64,000 nt of DNA from Pelobates cultripes. Lineage: Eukaryota > Chordata > Amphibia > Anura > Pelobatidae. Below the pieces are notes generated by a model that saw only the letters and a program-made list of their open reading frames with translations, was not told where the DNA came from and ran no database searches. This document shows positions 1-10,378 of the stretch, in pieces. The position numbers and the translations under genes were made by a program. The stretch lies in assembly GCA_933207985.1 (NCBI GenBank), contig OW240914.1, positions 137,463,409 to 137,527,408 of the forward strand, given 5' to 3'. Every line of letters begins with the position of its first letter. Positions within the stretch are counted from its first letter, which is position 1.

Positions 1-845
1 TCATCCCCAACACAACTGCTGAAACTCATACAAGTTATAGAATGAACACTCATTCATAGCAGAAGGTGCATGGAATGCAAGACACACCTAAACACACTAT
101 TATTTTTCTTCCGATACCATTTCGAAGTTAACAACTGTTGATATAAAACTGCTTGATACCTGTAATCTATTCAATGTAACAGAATTCACAATAAAAATGT
201 ATTTTAAAAAAAATAAAATATTGTTTAAGCATTTATACTGGTTAATAAAATTACAAAGCTGTTATTAAAATAGATGTTATAGCAGCTAACAAATAAGGCA
301 CTAGAATTCAGTGTGCTATTATACACAAATGCACGGTTTGACAAATCCGAGGCAGCAGGTCGCCATGGTGACTAGGAATTTTGTCCCGGCGCCTGAGTCT
401 GTATCAGCCTGTTCAGCTGAGGCGGTGAGGAAGCGGTAGTCTTCCTGCTTTTCTCGATCTGCACCCTTGCGCGCCCTATTGTGATGCCAGAATATGACGT
501 CACTCCTGCACCAGCATCATTAAATAGTGTGCAATGGAGCAAAGCAAGGAGAGCAGAAAGAGCTTGAATATTACAGCGCAGCCCGACACACTGGACCCCA
601 GGGAAAGGATCCACTCCAACTCTCCTAAAGATATGAAGAGGTAGTGATTACATTGAAAAGGCTGCAGGGACACGCTATAAACACAGAACCAGTACATTGA
701 GCTGAAGTGGTTCTGGTGACTGTAGTCCCTTTTAAGAATTTAATTTTTGACGCTAAAAATAAAGCTTTGTTAGTTTAAAACTGGCTCATAGATTCAAAGC
801 AAATTTGTCAAGCCCTGCACGAATGAATAAAACGAAACCCCCTTA
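1..845. other. Non-coding flank with a MITE remnant
   Basis: No supportable gene. The first 350 bases are AT-rich. About 630-734 matches the right-hand part of the frog MITE family also seen at 38785-39364: it reads towards a CTGAAGTGG block, a GGTTCTGGTGACTGTAG end and a CCTTTAA terminus. The short open frames at 372-697 have no recognisable domain. Confidence 0.5.
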
Positions 846-2491
846 CAGGGAGTGCAGAATTATTAGGCAAATGAGTATTTTGACCACATCATCCTCTTTA
901 TGCATGTTGTCTTACTCCAAGCTGTATAGGCTCGAAAGCCTACTACCAATTAAGCATATTAGGTGATGTGCATCTCTGTAATGAGAAGGGGTGTGGTCTA
1001 ATGACATCAACACCCTATATCAGGTGTGCATAATTATTAGGCAACTTCCTTTCCTTTGGCAAAATGGGTCAAAAGAAGGACTTGACAGGCTCAGAAAAGT
1101 CAAAAATAGTGAGATATCTTGCAGAGGGATGCAGCACTCTTAAAATTGCAAAGCTTCTGAAGCGTGATCATCGAACAATCAAGCGTTTCATTCAAAATAG
1201 TCAACAGGGTCGCAAGAAGCGTGTGGAAAAACCAAGGCGCAAAATAACTGCCCATGAACTGAGAAAAGTCAAGCGTGCAGCTGCCACGATGCCACTTGCC
1301 ACCAGTTTGGCCATATTTCAGAGCTGCAACATCACTGGAGTGCCCAAAAGCACAAGGTGTGCAATACTCAGAGACATGGCCAAGGTAAGAAAGGCTGAAA
1401 GACGACCACCACTGAACAAGACACACAAGCTGAAACGTCAAGACTGGGCCAAGAAATATCTCAAGACTGATTTTTCTAAGGTTTTATGGACTGATGAAAT
1501 GAGAGTGAGTCTTGATGGGCCAGATGGATGGGCCCGTGGCTGGATTGGTAAAGGGCAGAGAGCTCCAGTCCGACTCAGACGCCAGCAAGGTGGAGGTGGA
1601 GTACTGGTTTGGGCTGGTATCATCAAAGATGAGCTTGTGGGGCCTTTTCGGGTTGAGGATGGAGTCAAGCTCAACTCCCAGTCCTACTGCCAGTTCCTGG
1701 AAGACACCTTCTTCAAGCAGTGGTACAGGAAGAAGTCTGCATCCTTCAAGAAAAACATGATTTTCATACAGGACAATGCTCCATCACACGTGTCCAAGTA
1801 CTCCACAGCGTGGCTGGCAAGAAAGGGTATAAAAGAAGAAAATCTAATGACATGGCCTCCTTGTTCACCTGATCTGAACCCCATTGAGAACCTGTGGTCC
1901 ATCATCAAATGTGAGATTTACAAGGAGGGAAAACAGTACACCTCTCTGAACAGTGTCTGGGAGGCTGTGGTTGCTGCTGCACGCAATGTTGATGGTGAAC
2001 AGATCAAAACACTGACAGAATCCATGGATGGCAGGCTTTTGAGTGTCCTTGCAAAGAAAGGTGGCTATATTGGTCACTGATTTGTTTTTGTTTTGTTTTT
2101 GAATGTCAGAAATGTATATTTGTGAATGTTGAGATGTTATATTGGTTTCACTGGTAATAATAAATAATTGAAATGGGTATATATTTGTTTTTTGTTAAGT
2201 TGCCTAATAATTATGCACAGTAATAGTCACCTGCACACACAGATATCCCCCTAACATAGCTATAACTAAAAACAAACTAAAAACTACTTCCAAAAATATT
2301 CAGCTTTGATATTAATGAGTTTTTTGGGTTGGTCATTAGACCACACCCCTTCTCATTACAGAGATGCACATCACCTAATATGCTTAATTGGTAGTAGGCT
2401 TTCAAGCCTATACAGCTTGGAGTAAGACACCATGCATAAAGAGGATGATGTGGTCAAAATACTCATTTGCCTAATAATTCTGCACTCCCTG
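846..2491 (+). mobile_element. Tc1/mariner DNA transposon, apparently complete
   Basis: The 1646-bp element starts CAGGGAGTGCAGAATTATT and ends with the inverted copy, flanked on both sides by the TA target dinucleotide (844-845 and 2492-2493). The terminal inverted repeats are long: about 846-1002 pairs with about 2332-2491. Each end carries a second copy of the binding-site-like motif. The outer copy reads GCAGAATTATTAGGCAAATG. The inner copy reads GCATAATTATTAGGCAACTT at about 1027 and is inverted at about 2197-2217. This gives the IR/DR layout known from Sleeping Beauty-type elements. The single ORF at 1064-2080 fills the centre. The outer repeats still match closely, so the insertion is probably not very old. 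Confidence 0.93.
1064..2080 (+). CDS. Tc1/mariner transposase, open reading frame (338 aa)
   Basis: DDE transposase for cut-and-paste movement of the surrounding element. The N-terminal third (residues about 8-110) is a paired-like helix-turn-helix DNA-binding region, with KIAKLLKRDHRTIKRF as the first recognition helix area. The catalytic core shows the first Asp in LWTDEMRVSLDGPDGW, the second in FIQDNAPSHV and the Glu in PDLNPIENLW. By my count 37 residues separate the second Asp from the Glu, so this is a DD37E-type rather than the common DD34E-type Tc1. No stop or frameshift interrupts the frame, and 338 aa is the usual length for the family. The ATG at 1064 directly follows the inner repeat. 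Activity cannot be judged from sequence, but the coding capacity is intact. Confidence 0.93.
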   Translation: MGQKKDLTGSEKSKIVRYLAEGCSTLKIAKLLKRDHRTIKRFIQNSQQGRKKRVEKPRRKITAHELRKVKRAAATMPLATSLAIFQSCNITGVPKSTRCAILRDMAKVRKAERRPPLNKTHKLKRQDWAKKYLKTDFSKVLWTDEMRVSLDGPDGWARGWIGKGQRAPVRLRRQQGGGGVLVWAGIIKDELVGPFRVEDGVKLNSQSYCQFLEDTFFKQWYRKKSASFKKNMIFIQDNAPSHVSKYSTAWLARKGIKEENLMTWPPCSPDLNPIENLWSIIKCEIYKEGKQYTSLNSVWEAVVAAARNVDGEQIKTLTESMDGRLLSVLAKKGGYIGH

Positions 2492-2493
2492 TA

Positions 2494-3600
2494 TATCAGT
2501 GTGTCTGTGTATCTGTATGTCAGCATGTATCTATGTGTCAGTATATCTGCATGTGTGGCAGTGTTTGTGCCTGTCTGTACATCTGTATGTGTGTGTATAT
2601 GTAAGTGTATCTATGTACCGGTATCTGTATGTGTCAGTATTTGCATCTGTGTATCTGCATGTATTTCAGTGTTTTAATCTGTGTCTCTATCTGCATATGT
2701 TATAGTGTCTGCATCTGCATGTGTCAGTATGTATAGCTATGTGTATCTGTATGTGGATCAGAGTTTGTATCTGTGTATCAGCATGCTTGTCAGTGTATCT
2801 GTGCAATTGTATGTGTGTCATTGTTTCCATCTGAGTCTGTATCTGCATGTGTGACAGTATCTATGTGTCTGCATGTGTATCTGTATGTCTGTATATGTAA
2901 TCACACAAAAATAAATTCAGTGCGGAAGCAAAGTGATAATAGACCAAAAGCAGCTTGAACACCAATACGGAGTCTCTCTTTTCTGATCAGAAAACTGGAT
3001 AAAAACAGGGCGGATAAAAACAGTAATCCTTGACAAGGTATATGTGGAGAGAACCAGAGAAGAAATAATAGTGTAGTATTTAAAACTGTAGTGGTGATAG
3101 GTAAAATAAAAGATGTGCACTCACACTTTCCTGGAGCTTCAGTACAGCTCCAGTGTATGCGCCTGGGCATAAAAACAGGGGGGTAGGTGCAGCGCTTCAG
3201 TAATCCTTGACAAGGTATATGTGGAGAAAACCAGAAAAGAAATAATAGTGTAGTATTTAAAACTGTAGTGGTGATAGGTTACACTTTCCTGGAGCTTTAA
3301 TACAGCTCCAGTGTATGTGCCTAGGCGGAATAATCCCCGCCTATTCATCAAGTGCAGAGGTAATTCTGGTTTTATCCATGTCTGTATATGTGAATGGCAT
3401 TGTTTGGATCTGTGTGTTTGTATCTGTAGGTCTATTTATCTGCATATGGGTCAGTGTGTGTATCTATATGTCTGTATTTTTTGTGAGTGTGTGATTGTTT
3501 GGATATGTGCACCTGCATTTGTATCTCTATGTATGACAGTTTTTTTCTGTCTGTGCATGCGTGTCAGTGTGTATCTGTAAAAAAAGGTTGGGAACCACTG
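2494..3600. repeat. TGTGTCAGTATGTATCTG-type minisatellite ending in a hAT-like terminus
   Basis: About 2494-2900 and 3370-3575 are degenerate TG-rich repeats built from units such as TCAGTGTGTATCTGTATG. Non-repetitive DNA with a tandem duplication (3021-3333) separates the two blocks. The block ends at 3600 with GGTTGGGAACCACTG, which resembles an inverted hAT terminal repeat. The matching left end was not found. The frames here that encode long Cys/Val/Ser strings only reflect the repeat. Confidence 0.6.
3021..3333. repeat. Tandem duplication, period 177 bp
   Basis: Copy 1 starts CAGTAATCCTTGACAAGG at 3021 and copy 2 starts with the same bases at 3198. Copy 2 lacks a short stretch near its end. 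Each unit holds a small palindrome, CTGGAGCTT..ACAGCTCCAG. The duplication sits inside the minisatellite region. Confidence 0.85.
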
Positions 3601-4437
3601 TACTGGATAACCACTCTTAAATGCTTCAACATATTTTAAACCCTTTCAAGGGATGGTCTTTCTCAATTTGGGCATCTCAAAATCGTATATGATGGTAGGT
3701 GAAGTTACTAGGAGCTGAAGAGAAATAGCAGCTCCTTTGAGTCAAATTGCAACATCTGATTTTGATGATCATCATTCATTGTGGAGTGACAGCTGGCCAA
3801 GTGACTGCTAGTCTGTCCCTGCTACCAAAGGGCTCTGACTGCCAGCCAATGGCTGTAGAGTAGCCCTTCGATACCTAATTGCAAGGAAGGCACAGTCTAC
3901 CCATTAGAAAATGGGTTCCCAATTAATTTTTCCTGTGGAACCCTTTGACATAGTGTATCAACATCACACATTCACTCTCACTGACAAACAAACATATACT
4001 CTTTGCAGACACATACAATTTATTTTTTATTTTTTACATGTTACTCCACCCACCCCTCCTACCTTTAGGAGTGCTGGCATGGAGTCCCTGTGGTCCAGTG
4101 GGGCGGCTGGCAAGCGGTCCCTGGGGTCCAGTGGGGCTGCTGAGCGGCAGGCATGCGGGCAACGAGTGAGCAGTAATCTCTCTGCCAAAAGTTTAAAAAA
4201 TAGAATGGCCGCTGTGCTCCCTCACTGCTCCCTCGCCGCCCCCGGCCATTCTATTTTTTAAACTTTTGGCAGAACACCATTTGGGAAACGCTGCCTTAAA
4301 CTGATTCCTAAGTGTTGGAGTTTCTGCCAACATAAAAGGCTAGTGTAAGTGAAAGGTAAAAGGTTAGTTTAGGACCCACCTAAGGTTTGCCTTGACGTGG
4401 CAGGTGGGCTAAAGTCTCTCATGGCCATTGGAGAAAC
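3601..4437. repeat. hAT-like fold-back repeat remnant with GC-rich module
   Basis: No gene. About 4061-4170 holds a GC-rich module with two copies of GGTCCAGTGGGGC (4092 and 4125 areas). It is followed by a perfect 30-bp inverted repeat: 4181-4210 pairs with 4244-4273, with a GC-rich loop. A terminus-like CATTTGGGAAACGCTGCC follows at about 4279-4296, resembling hAT ends. The module is homologous to the one in the hAT at 57791-59623. Confidence 0.55.
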
Positions 4438-4439
4438 TA

Positions 4440-5131
4440 CCGTATATACTCGTGTATAAGTCGAGTGCAGTTTTGTGACTAACAATTGTGAAATATGCTA
4501 TGCCTCGTGGATAAGTTGAGGGTAAAACTTAGGGCTATGAAATTCTGTGATTTTTATAATTATATACACACACACTCATACAAACACACACTCTGTGTGT
4601 ATATAATGCAGTGTGTGTGTGTGTGTGTGTGTGTTAGTGTGTGTAGTGTGTGTGAACTGGGTGGGGAGAGGGCATTATTTTTAATTTGAATATTTTTTAA
4701 TTTAATTATTATTTTAATATTTTTTTTTAGTCCCCCCTCCCTGCTTGTTAACTGGTCGGGGAGGGGGGCTAGCTTAATCCCTGGTGGTCCAGTGGATGGG
4801 CGGTGCAGGGGGAGCCCAGAGCAAGCTGTTACTTACCTTTGTAGCAGCTCCGGTCAGCTCCCTTCACCTCCATGCAGCTCCCGGTAACCCGTTGCAACGC
4901 TCTGACGGCAGCAGGTGTTGCGAGACTTACTGGGAGCTGCACGGAGCTGCTACAAAGGTAAGTAACAGCTTGCTGCCAGCCCCCAACAGGACCGCCGGGC
5001 TTGTAATGAGGTCTGTATTATGGCAATGTAAGTTGCCATAATACAGACAGTGACTCGAGTATAAGTCGAGTGGGGCTTTTTCAGCACAAAAAATGTGCTG
5101 AAAAACTCTACTTATACTCGAGTATATACGG
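4440..5131. mobile_element. TA-flanked MITE with internal fold-back
   Basis: Terminal inverted repeats read CCGTATATACTCGTGTATAA at the left and, inverted, CCGTATATACTCGAGTATAA at the right. TA dinucleotides flank the element (4438-4439 and 5132-5133). No coding capacity. The centre holds a (TG)n run at about 4610-4640. It also holds a GC-rich inverted repeat: about 4823-4890 pairs with about 4930-4976, including AAAGGTAAGT on both arms. The ends are of a type widespread in vertebrate genomes. I cannot assign the superfamily beyond the TA target. Confidence 0.75.
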
Positions 5132-5133
5132 TA

Positions 5134-6163
5134 AATACCGTAACCTCCATTTGTTTAAATATGCATAGGGATTTGGGAAGAGAGCAGGTAATTTTTTTTC
5201 TTTGGTCCCTGCCAAAGTGTTGGAGTGTTAAATTGCATTTCATAAAAGGAGTATAGATAACACCTAGAGTGAATGCAAAGATTTACAGAAACATTGTTTA
5301 GAAGAGAAGTACGTAGATTGGAAGAGGTGCCCACAATCTGGATGTTACTGAGAATTGAGGAAAGGTTCAGAATAAGTCTTCAGTAACTGTATGGCTAAAA
5401 ATCTAATAGGCAAAGTAACCAATTATTATTATTATTATTATTAAAAGACTGCATTTGGAGGAAGGATGCCAAGGTGTAGAGATTCAAATTAAGGTAGATA
5501 GAGAAGCTGGGCACACTGCAATATGGCATTTCTGCAATAAAGTTGATATGGTGCGGAAAGAGTTTATTTATAAATAGGTTGTCTATTATTGCAAAAAGAA
5601 TTTGGTACCTCCCTACTGCATGCCCTGTAGTCAAGCAGGAAGTTGAAAGAATAGGAGACAAAGGGCAAGTATCAATAACATGAGCAATACAACAAAACAA
5701 AACCTTTAAAATATTGAAACTCAATCATAGCTGCTCCTTATTACTGTAATTACTCTATTGCCCCCTCAAAAGAAAATAAAAAAATAGTTATACGTAGATA
5801 TACCCTAAATTAAAACATGCATGCATTTCATTATGCATTTTTTTTTTTCATTGGGGGTTTATCTAAAAACAGCTTGTAAAAACCTGCTGTCATATTGTAT
5901 CCAGCCTTCTTACCTTACCCAGACTTTCTGTTGCTGTCCAATCACAGACTTCCCAATGCTCTGGACAATTTACTGCCTCTTGAGTTTACCTTTACTGAGC
6001 TAGCCAAACTTCGAAGTAACACGACCTGTTGTATGCATGAAAGACAGGGGGTGTGATCAGGTTCATTTATAAAGGTCAAAAATACGTGACACTTTTCACA
6101 CATAAAGCTTTAAAGCAAGCTTCAGGGGTCTGGAGCGTCCTCTTAATTTAGCAATTAAAATTC
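5134..6163. other. Non-coding, no recognised gene
   Basis: AT-rich sequence with an (ATT)n run at about 5424-5442. No protein domain is visible on either strand. The minus-strand frame at 5395-5724 has no recognisable motif. Confidence 0.4.
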
Positions 6164-7091
6164 TCCTATTATTATTATTGTAATTTGTATAGCACCAGCA
6201 AAGTCCGTAGCGCTTTACAATAGTATAGGGGGGGAGATTTAACAATAAATGAGACCATTACAAAACGTATGGGAACAATATGATGAAGAGGACCCTGCTC
6301 AAACGAGCATATAGTCTAGAGGAGGTGGGGTATAAAACACAGTTGGACAGGAGATAGCAATCAAACAAGGTGGGAGTGAGGTAGGAGGAGATAGAGTGCT
6401 GCCCTTTAGGAGAGCGCAAAGGACAGATATGGGAGGTGGAGATTACTCTGGGAGGCCATAAGCTTTCCTGAAGAGATGAGTTTTAAGGCATTTTTTAAAC
6501 GATTGAAGACTGGAGGAGTGTCTAATTATGGTAGGTAGGCTATTCCAAAGGAAGGGAGCAGCCCGCGAGAAGTCCTGCAAGCGTCAGTTGGCCTTACGGG
6601 TGCGAGCAGCGAACAGGAGAAGGTCATGGACAGAGTGGAGAGACTGAGAAGGGGCATACTTATGGATCAGTGAAGAGATGTATGATGGGCTAGAATTGTT
6701 CAGTGCTTTATAGGTGTGGATTAGTACTTTGAATTGACTCCTATAGGATACAGGAAGCTAATGTAAGGACTGACATAGGGGTGAGGTGTGAAAGGAGTGA
6801 CTGGAGAGGAAAATCAGTCTGGCGGCAGCATTCATTACAGCCAGTAGCGGAGAAATGCAGCTTCTGGGAAGACCAATTAGGAGAGGGTTACAATAATCCA
6901 TGCGATTACTAGAGATTACTAGAGCATGGACAAGCTTCTTAGTAGTATCTTGCGTAAGAAATGGGCAGATATAAGCAATATTTTTGAAGTTGAAATCGAC
7001 AGGATTTGGTGTGACACCGGATGTGAAGCTTAAAGGTGAGGCCAGAGAAAATATAACGCCAAGACAGCTCGCTTGCAAGGATGGGCTGATG
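6164..7091 (-). mobile_element. L2-like LINE, 3' fragment (piece 1 of 4)
   Basis: The minus strand ends in a (ATT)n-type tail preceded by GTAAAGCGCTAC, the same 3' end seen in the plus-strand copy at 41045-41095. A decayed frame at 6758-7096 keeps an L2 RT C-terminal signature: LVHALVIS, then MDYCNPLLIGLP, then NAAARLIF. The LINE continues at 8641, where a Tc1/mariner element has split it. Confidence 0.85.
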
Positions 7092-7093
7092 TA

Positions 7094-8638
7094 CACCCTG
7101 TTCCAAATTATTATGCAAATGATATTTTTCTCATTTACCTAAATAATTGATGTAAATAAGTCAGCATAATTCTCATGTTATCAACTATTAAGAGTACAAT
7201 TCAAATTTTATTGAACAAACCTAATAACAGTATTTTTTACAAAACACTGTTCCAAATTATTACGCACAGTAAGTTTCAAAACACTTTATACTTTGTAAAG
7301 AACTGAAAATTGTCATTTGTTGTGTTTGCAGCATATTTACTGAAATCAAAAGCTATTTCAATCAAACTTATAACAACATTTTAACGTTTTAAACATTTTA
7401 CCAGGTCACGCTACATTTTAACATAGGACCCATTGTTTGATAGCAGCTTCACAAGTCTTGCATCCATTGAACTGAGTTTTTGGACAGTTTCTGCTTGAAT
7501 TTGTTTGCAAGATGTCAGAATAGCCTCCCAGAGCTGCTGTTTGGATGTAAACTGCCTCCCACCTTCATAGATCTTTTGCTTGAGGATGCTCCAAAGGTTC
7601 TCAATAGGATTGAGGTCAGGGGAGGATGGAGGCCACACCATGACTTTCTCTCCTTTTATCCCCATAGCAGCCATTGATGCAGAGGTATTCTTTGCAGCAT
7701 GAGATGGTGCATTGTCATGCATGAAGATGATGTTATTACGGAAAGCATAGTTCTTCCTTCTGTACCAGGGAAGAAAGTGGTCATTCAGAAACTCCACATA
7801 CTTTGCAGAGGTCATCTTTGCACCTTTGGGGACCCTGAAGGGGCCGACCAGCTCTCTTCCCATGATTCCGGCCCAAAGCATGACTTCACCACCGCCCTGC
7901 TCACGTCGCAGCCTTGTTGAAACAGAGTGGCCATCCACCAACCATCCACTACTCCATCCATCTGGACCATCCAGGGTTGCACGGCATTCATCAGTGAACA
8001 GGACTGTTTGAAAATTAGTCTTCATGTATTTTTCTGCCCAATGCAGCAGTTTCTGCTTGTGAGCATTGGTTAGTGGTGGCCGAATAGAAGGTTTATGCAC
8101 AGTTGCAAGACTCTACACCTTGATGTCCGTGGGACTCCAGAGGCACCAGCAGCTTCAAATATCTGTTTGCTGTTATGAAATGGTATTTTAGCAGCTGCTC
8201 TCTTGATCCGATGCATGGATCTGGCAGAAATCTTCCTCAATGTGCCTTTATCTGCACAAACCAGTCTGTGCTCTGAATCAGCCACAAATCTCTTAATAGT
8301 GCGATGATCTCACTTAAGTTTTTGTGAAATATCTTATGTTTTCATACCTTGTCCAAGGCATTGAACTATTTCACTCTTTTTGGCAGCAGAGAGATCCTTT
8401 TTCTTCCCCGGATTGCATGAAAATGGTGCTCTGCTTAATAATGTGGAACACCCTCCTTTAGTAGTCTTTCCTTAAATTGGGCTCACCTGGCAATCTAATT
8501 ATCACAGGTGTCCGAGATTGTTTTCAGTGATCAAAAGAGCCCCGAGACACAATACCATCCATGAGTTAAACTGAAAAACAAAACATTTAATCTTTGTGAC
8601 ACTTAAATAGAATTTGCATAATAATTTTGAACAGGGTG
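7094..8638 (-). mobile_element. Tc1/mariner DNA transposon, decayed
   Basis: Terminal repeats read CACCCTGTTCCAAATTATTA at 7094 and the near-exact inverse at the right end (CATAATAATTTTGAACAGGG). TA target duplications lie at 7092-7093 and 8639-8640. It is inserted in the L2-like LINE. The transposase runs on the minus strand and is broken. This element is related to the one at 846-2491 but clearly diverged from it. Confidence 0.92.
7411..8410 (-). pseudogene. Tc1/mariner transposase, broken
   Basis: The catalytic half (7411-8100) is open and keeps FTDECRATLDGPDGW, FMHDNAPSHA and PDLNPIENLW. The Asp-Glu spacing is 37 by my count, as in the transposase at 1064. A one-base shift near 8095 separates it from the DNA-binding part (8070-8285), which reads through KISARSMHRIKRAAAKIPF. 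Further upstream the frame carries at least two stops between about 8290 and 8370 before the lysine-rich start region near 8405. It cannot encode a working protein as it stands. Confidence 0.88.
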
Positions 8639-8640
8639 TA

Positions 8641-9235
8641 TGTACCACTAACTTGAAAGTAGAGGGAAAGAGGAAGGAAAGAAAAGGAGCTCAGTTTGAG
8701 AGATTGAGTTTCAGAAAGCGGGGGACATCCAGTCAGAGATGGAAGAAAGGCAATTGGTGACACGTTATAAGACAGCAGGGGAGGGGTCAGGGGAGAAGAG
8801 CTATATCTGGGTGTCATCAGTGTACAGATGGTAGCAAAATCCAAACAAATTAATGAGTTTGCCAAGAGAGGCAGTATAGCGAGAGAACAAAAGTGGACCA
8901 AGAACTGAGCCTTGCTGGACTCCCACAGGATGAGGGAAGTAGGTGTCATTGGAAAAGGAGACACTGAATTAACTTTGGAAGAGGTAGGAGGAGAACCATG
9001 AGAGAGCTGTGTCACAGAGACCAAGAGATTAGGATTAAGAGTTTGGAGAAGAAGGCTATGATCAGTATCAAAGTCAGCAGAGCGGTCGATAAGAATAAGT
9101 ATGGAGTAGTGGCCTTTGGATTTATCCACGATTAGATTATTTGTAATTTTAATCAGAGTGGTCTCTGTGTAGTGGAGTGTATGGGGCAGAATCCAGACTG
9201 AAGAGGGTCGAGGAGAGAGTTAGAATAGAGAGAGC
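8641..9235 (-). mobile_element. L2-like LINE, RT fragment (piece 2 of 4)
   Basis: Minus-strand reading at 8587-9129 contains the RT motif A region ([17 protein letters not shown]). Shifted frames carry the [17 protein letters not shown] and TDDTQIY-like areas expected next in an L2 reverse transcriptase. It is interrupted at 9222-9235 by the L1 insertion and at 8638 by the Tc1/mariner element. Confidence 0.8.
9222..9235 (+). repeat. Left target-site duplication of the L1
   Basis: AGAATAGAGAGAGC occurs here and again at 16953-16966, immediately after the L1 A-rich tail. Confidence 0.93.
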
Positions 9236-9382
9236 GGAGGGCGGAGCCTGACCTCGCGCGAGTATGGCAGCTTAAACCCTGAGCTCTGCCGAGGCCTAGC
9301 CCGAATCTTCAGCAATCAGCAGCACCTGAGCCCCATTACCCCCTTAAAACCCCTCTATCATCCAACTGCAATCACCCCCTCC

Positions 9383-10378
9383 ATGGGCGGGGGTAAGAAA
9401 ACCCGGCAATCCTCAGTTGCTCCAATTTTCCGGCGAACGCACAAGGCCCAGCCGCCCGCGCCGGAGTTATCCCCGTCGGACACGGACTCCGAAATGAGCA
9501 CCCAAGCCCACGCAGACGGACCAGAGGCCCCTCTTACCCGCAGGGACATGAGAGGCTTCCTGGCAGACTTTCGCAGCTCGGTGGCAGAAGAGCTGGACAA
9601 ACGCCTCAACCCTATTCTGGAGAACATGGCGGACCTTACCGCCCGCACGCAGGCAGTGGAGGACAACATGGCGGAGGTGCAAAACAGCGTGCACACACAC
9701 GAGGGGGCATTGCAAGACCTCCGTGACCAGCTGCGTGCCCTGGAGGATGCAAATGAGGACCTCAGCAACAGAACCCGCCGCAATAATATTAGAGTGAGGG
9801 GAATCCCAGAGACAGTCACGGCGGAGTTACTCTCAGACACCCTGCAAAATGTCTTTACCCGGCTTCTACCAGAGGCCACAGCAGCTGAGCTCCTTATGGA
9901 TCGAGCGCACAGAGCACTGAGAGCTCCGTCTGCAGCAACCACCGGTTCTAGGGACGTCATAGTGCGGATGCACTTCTACCACATCAAGGAGCAACTGATG
10001 AGAGCGGCCAGGGAGACCCCCCTGGAGGTGGAGGGAGTGCCGATCCAATTCTATCAGGATCTGGCACCAGCCACCCTCAGGAGAAGGCGAGATCTTCGGC
10101 CACTAACACAGCATCTCACGCAGCATGGCCTCCGGTATGCCTGGGGCCACCCTTTTAAGCTTATCGTCCGGAGGGACAACAAATTTCTCACCTTAACCAG
10201 GCCAGACGAATCCGCAGTCCTCCTTGACCAACTGGGTCTCCCTCCGCTACCAGAACCATCTCGCAGCATGCAGGCCCCTTCCACCCTACAGGACGCCGCC
10301 AGCAGCAAGACAACTGGTGACCGTGACCGCCGACATCAGCAAGCAGGGCATCGGCGGTCACGGGCCTCGCATACGTAG
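9383..10378 (+). CDS. L1 ORF1 protein (331 aa)
   Basis: RNA-binding, chaperone-type protein of L1 elements, expected to form trimers on the element's RNA. Residues about 1-50 are a polar Ser/Pro/Ala-rich head. About 52-130 is a coiled-coil stretch rich in Leu/Glu/Arg (LRDQLRALEDANEDLSNRTR). An RRM-like domain follows, starting at NNIRVRGIPETVTAE, then the C-terminal domain (DVIVRMHFYHIKEQLMRAAR). The frame is uninterrupted from the ATG at 9383, which has a favourable CCATGG context. The tail after residue 285 is Ser/Arg-rich and may be shifted from the ancestral frame. Confidence 0.85.
   Translation: MGGGKKTRQSSVAPIFRRTHKAQPPAPELSPSDTDSEMSTQAHADGPEAPLTRRDMRGFLADFRSSVAEELDKRLNPILENMADLTARTQAVEDNMAEVQNSVHTHEGALQDLRDQLRALEDANEDLSNRTRRNNIRVRGIPETVTAELLSDTLQNVFTRLLPEATAAELLMDRAHRALRAPSAATTGSRDVIVRMHFYHIKEQLMRAARETPLEVEGVPIQFYQDLAPATLRRRRDLRPLTQHLTQHGLRYAWGHPFKLIVRRDNKFLTLTRPDESAVLLDQLGLPPLPEPSRSMQAPSTLQDAASSKTTGDRDRRHQQAGHRRSRASHT

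Noticed and set aside
2432..2958. Plus-strand Cys-rich frames
   Set aside because: They translate the TG-rich minisatellite and share no domain.
5395..5724. 109-aa minus-strand frame
   Set aside because: It runs through an (ATT)n repeat and has no recognisable motif or splice context.
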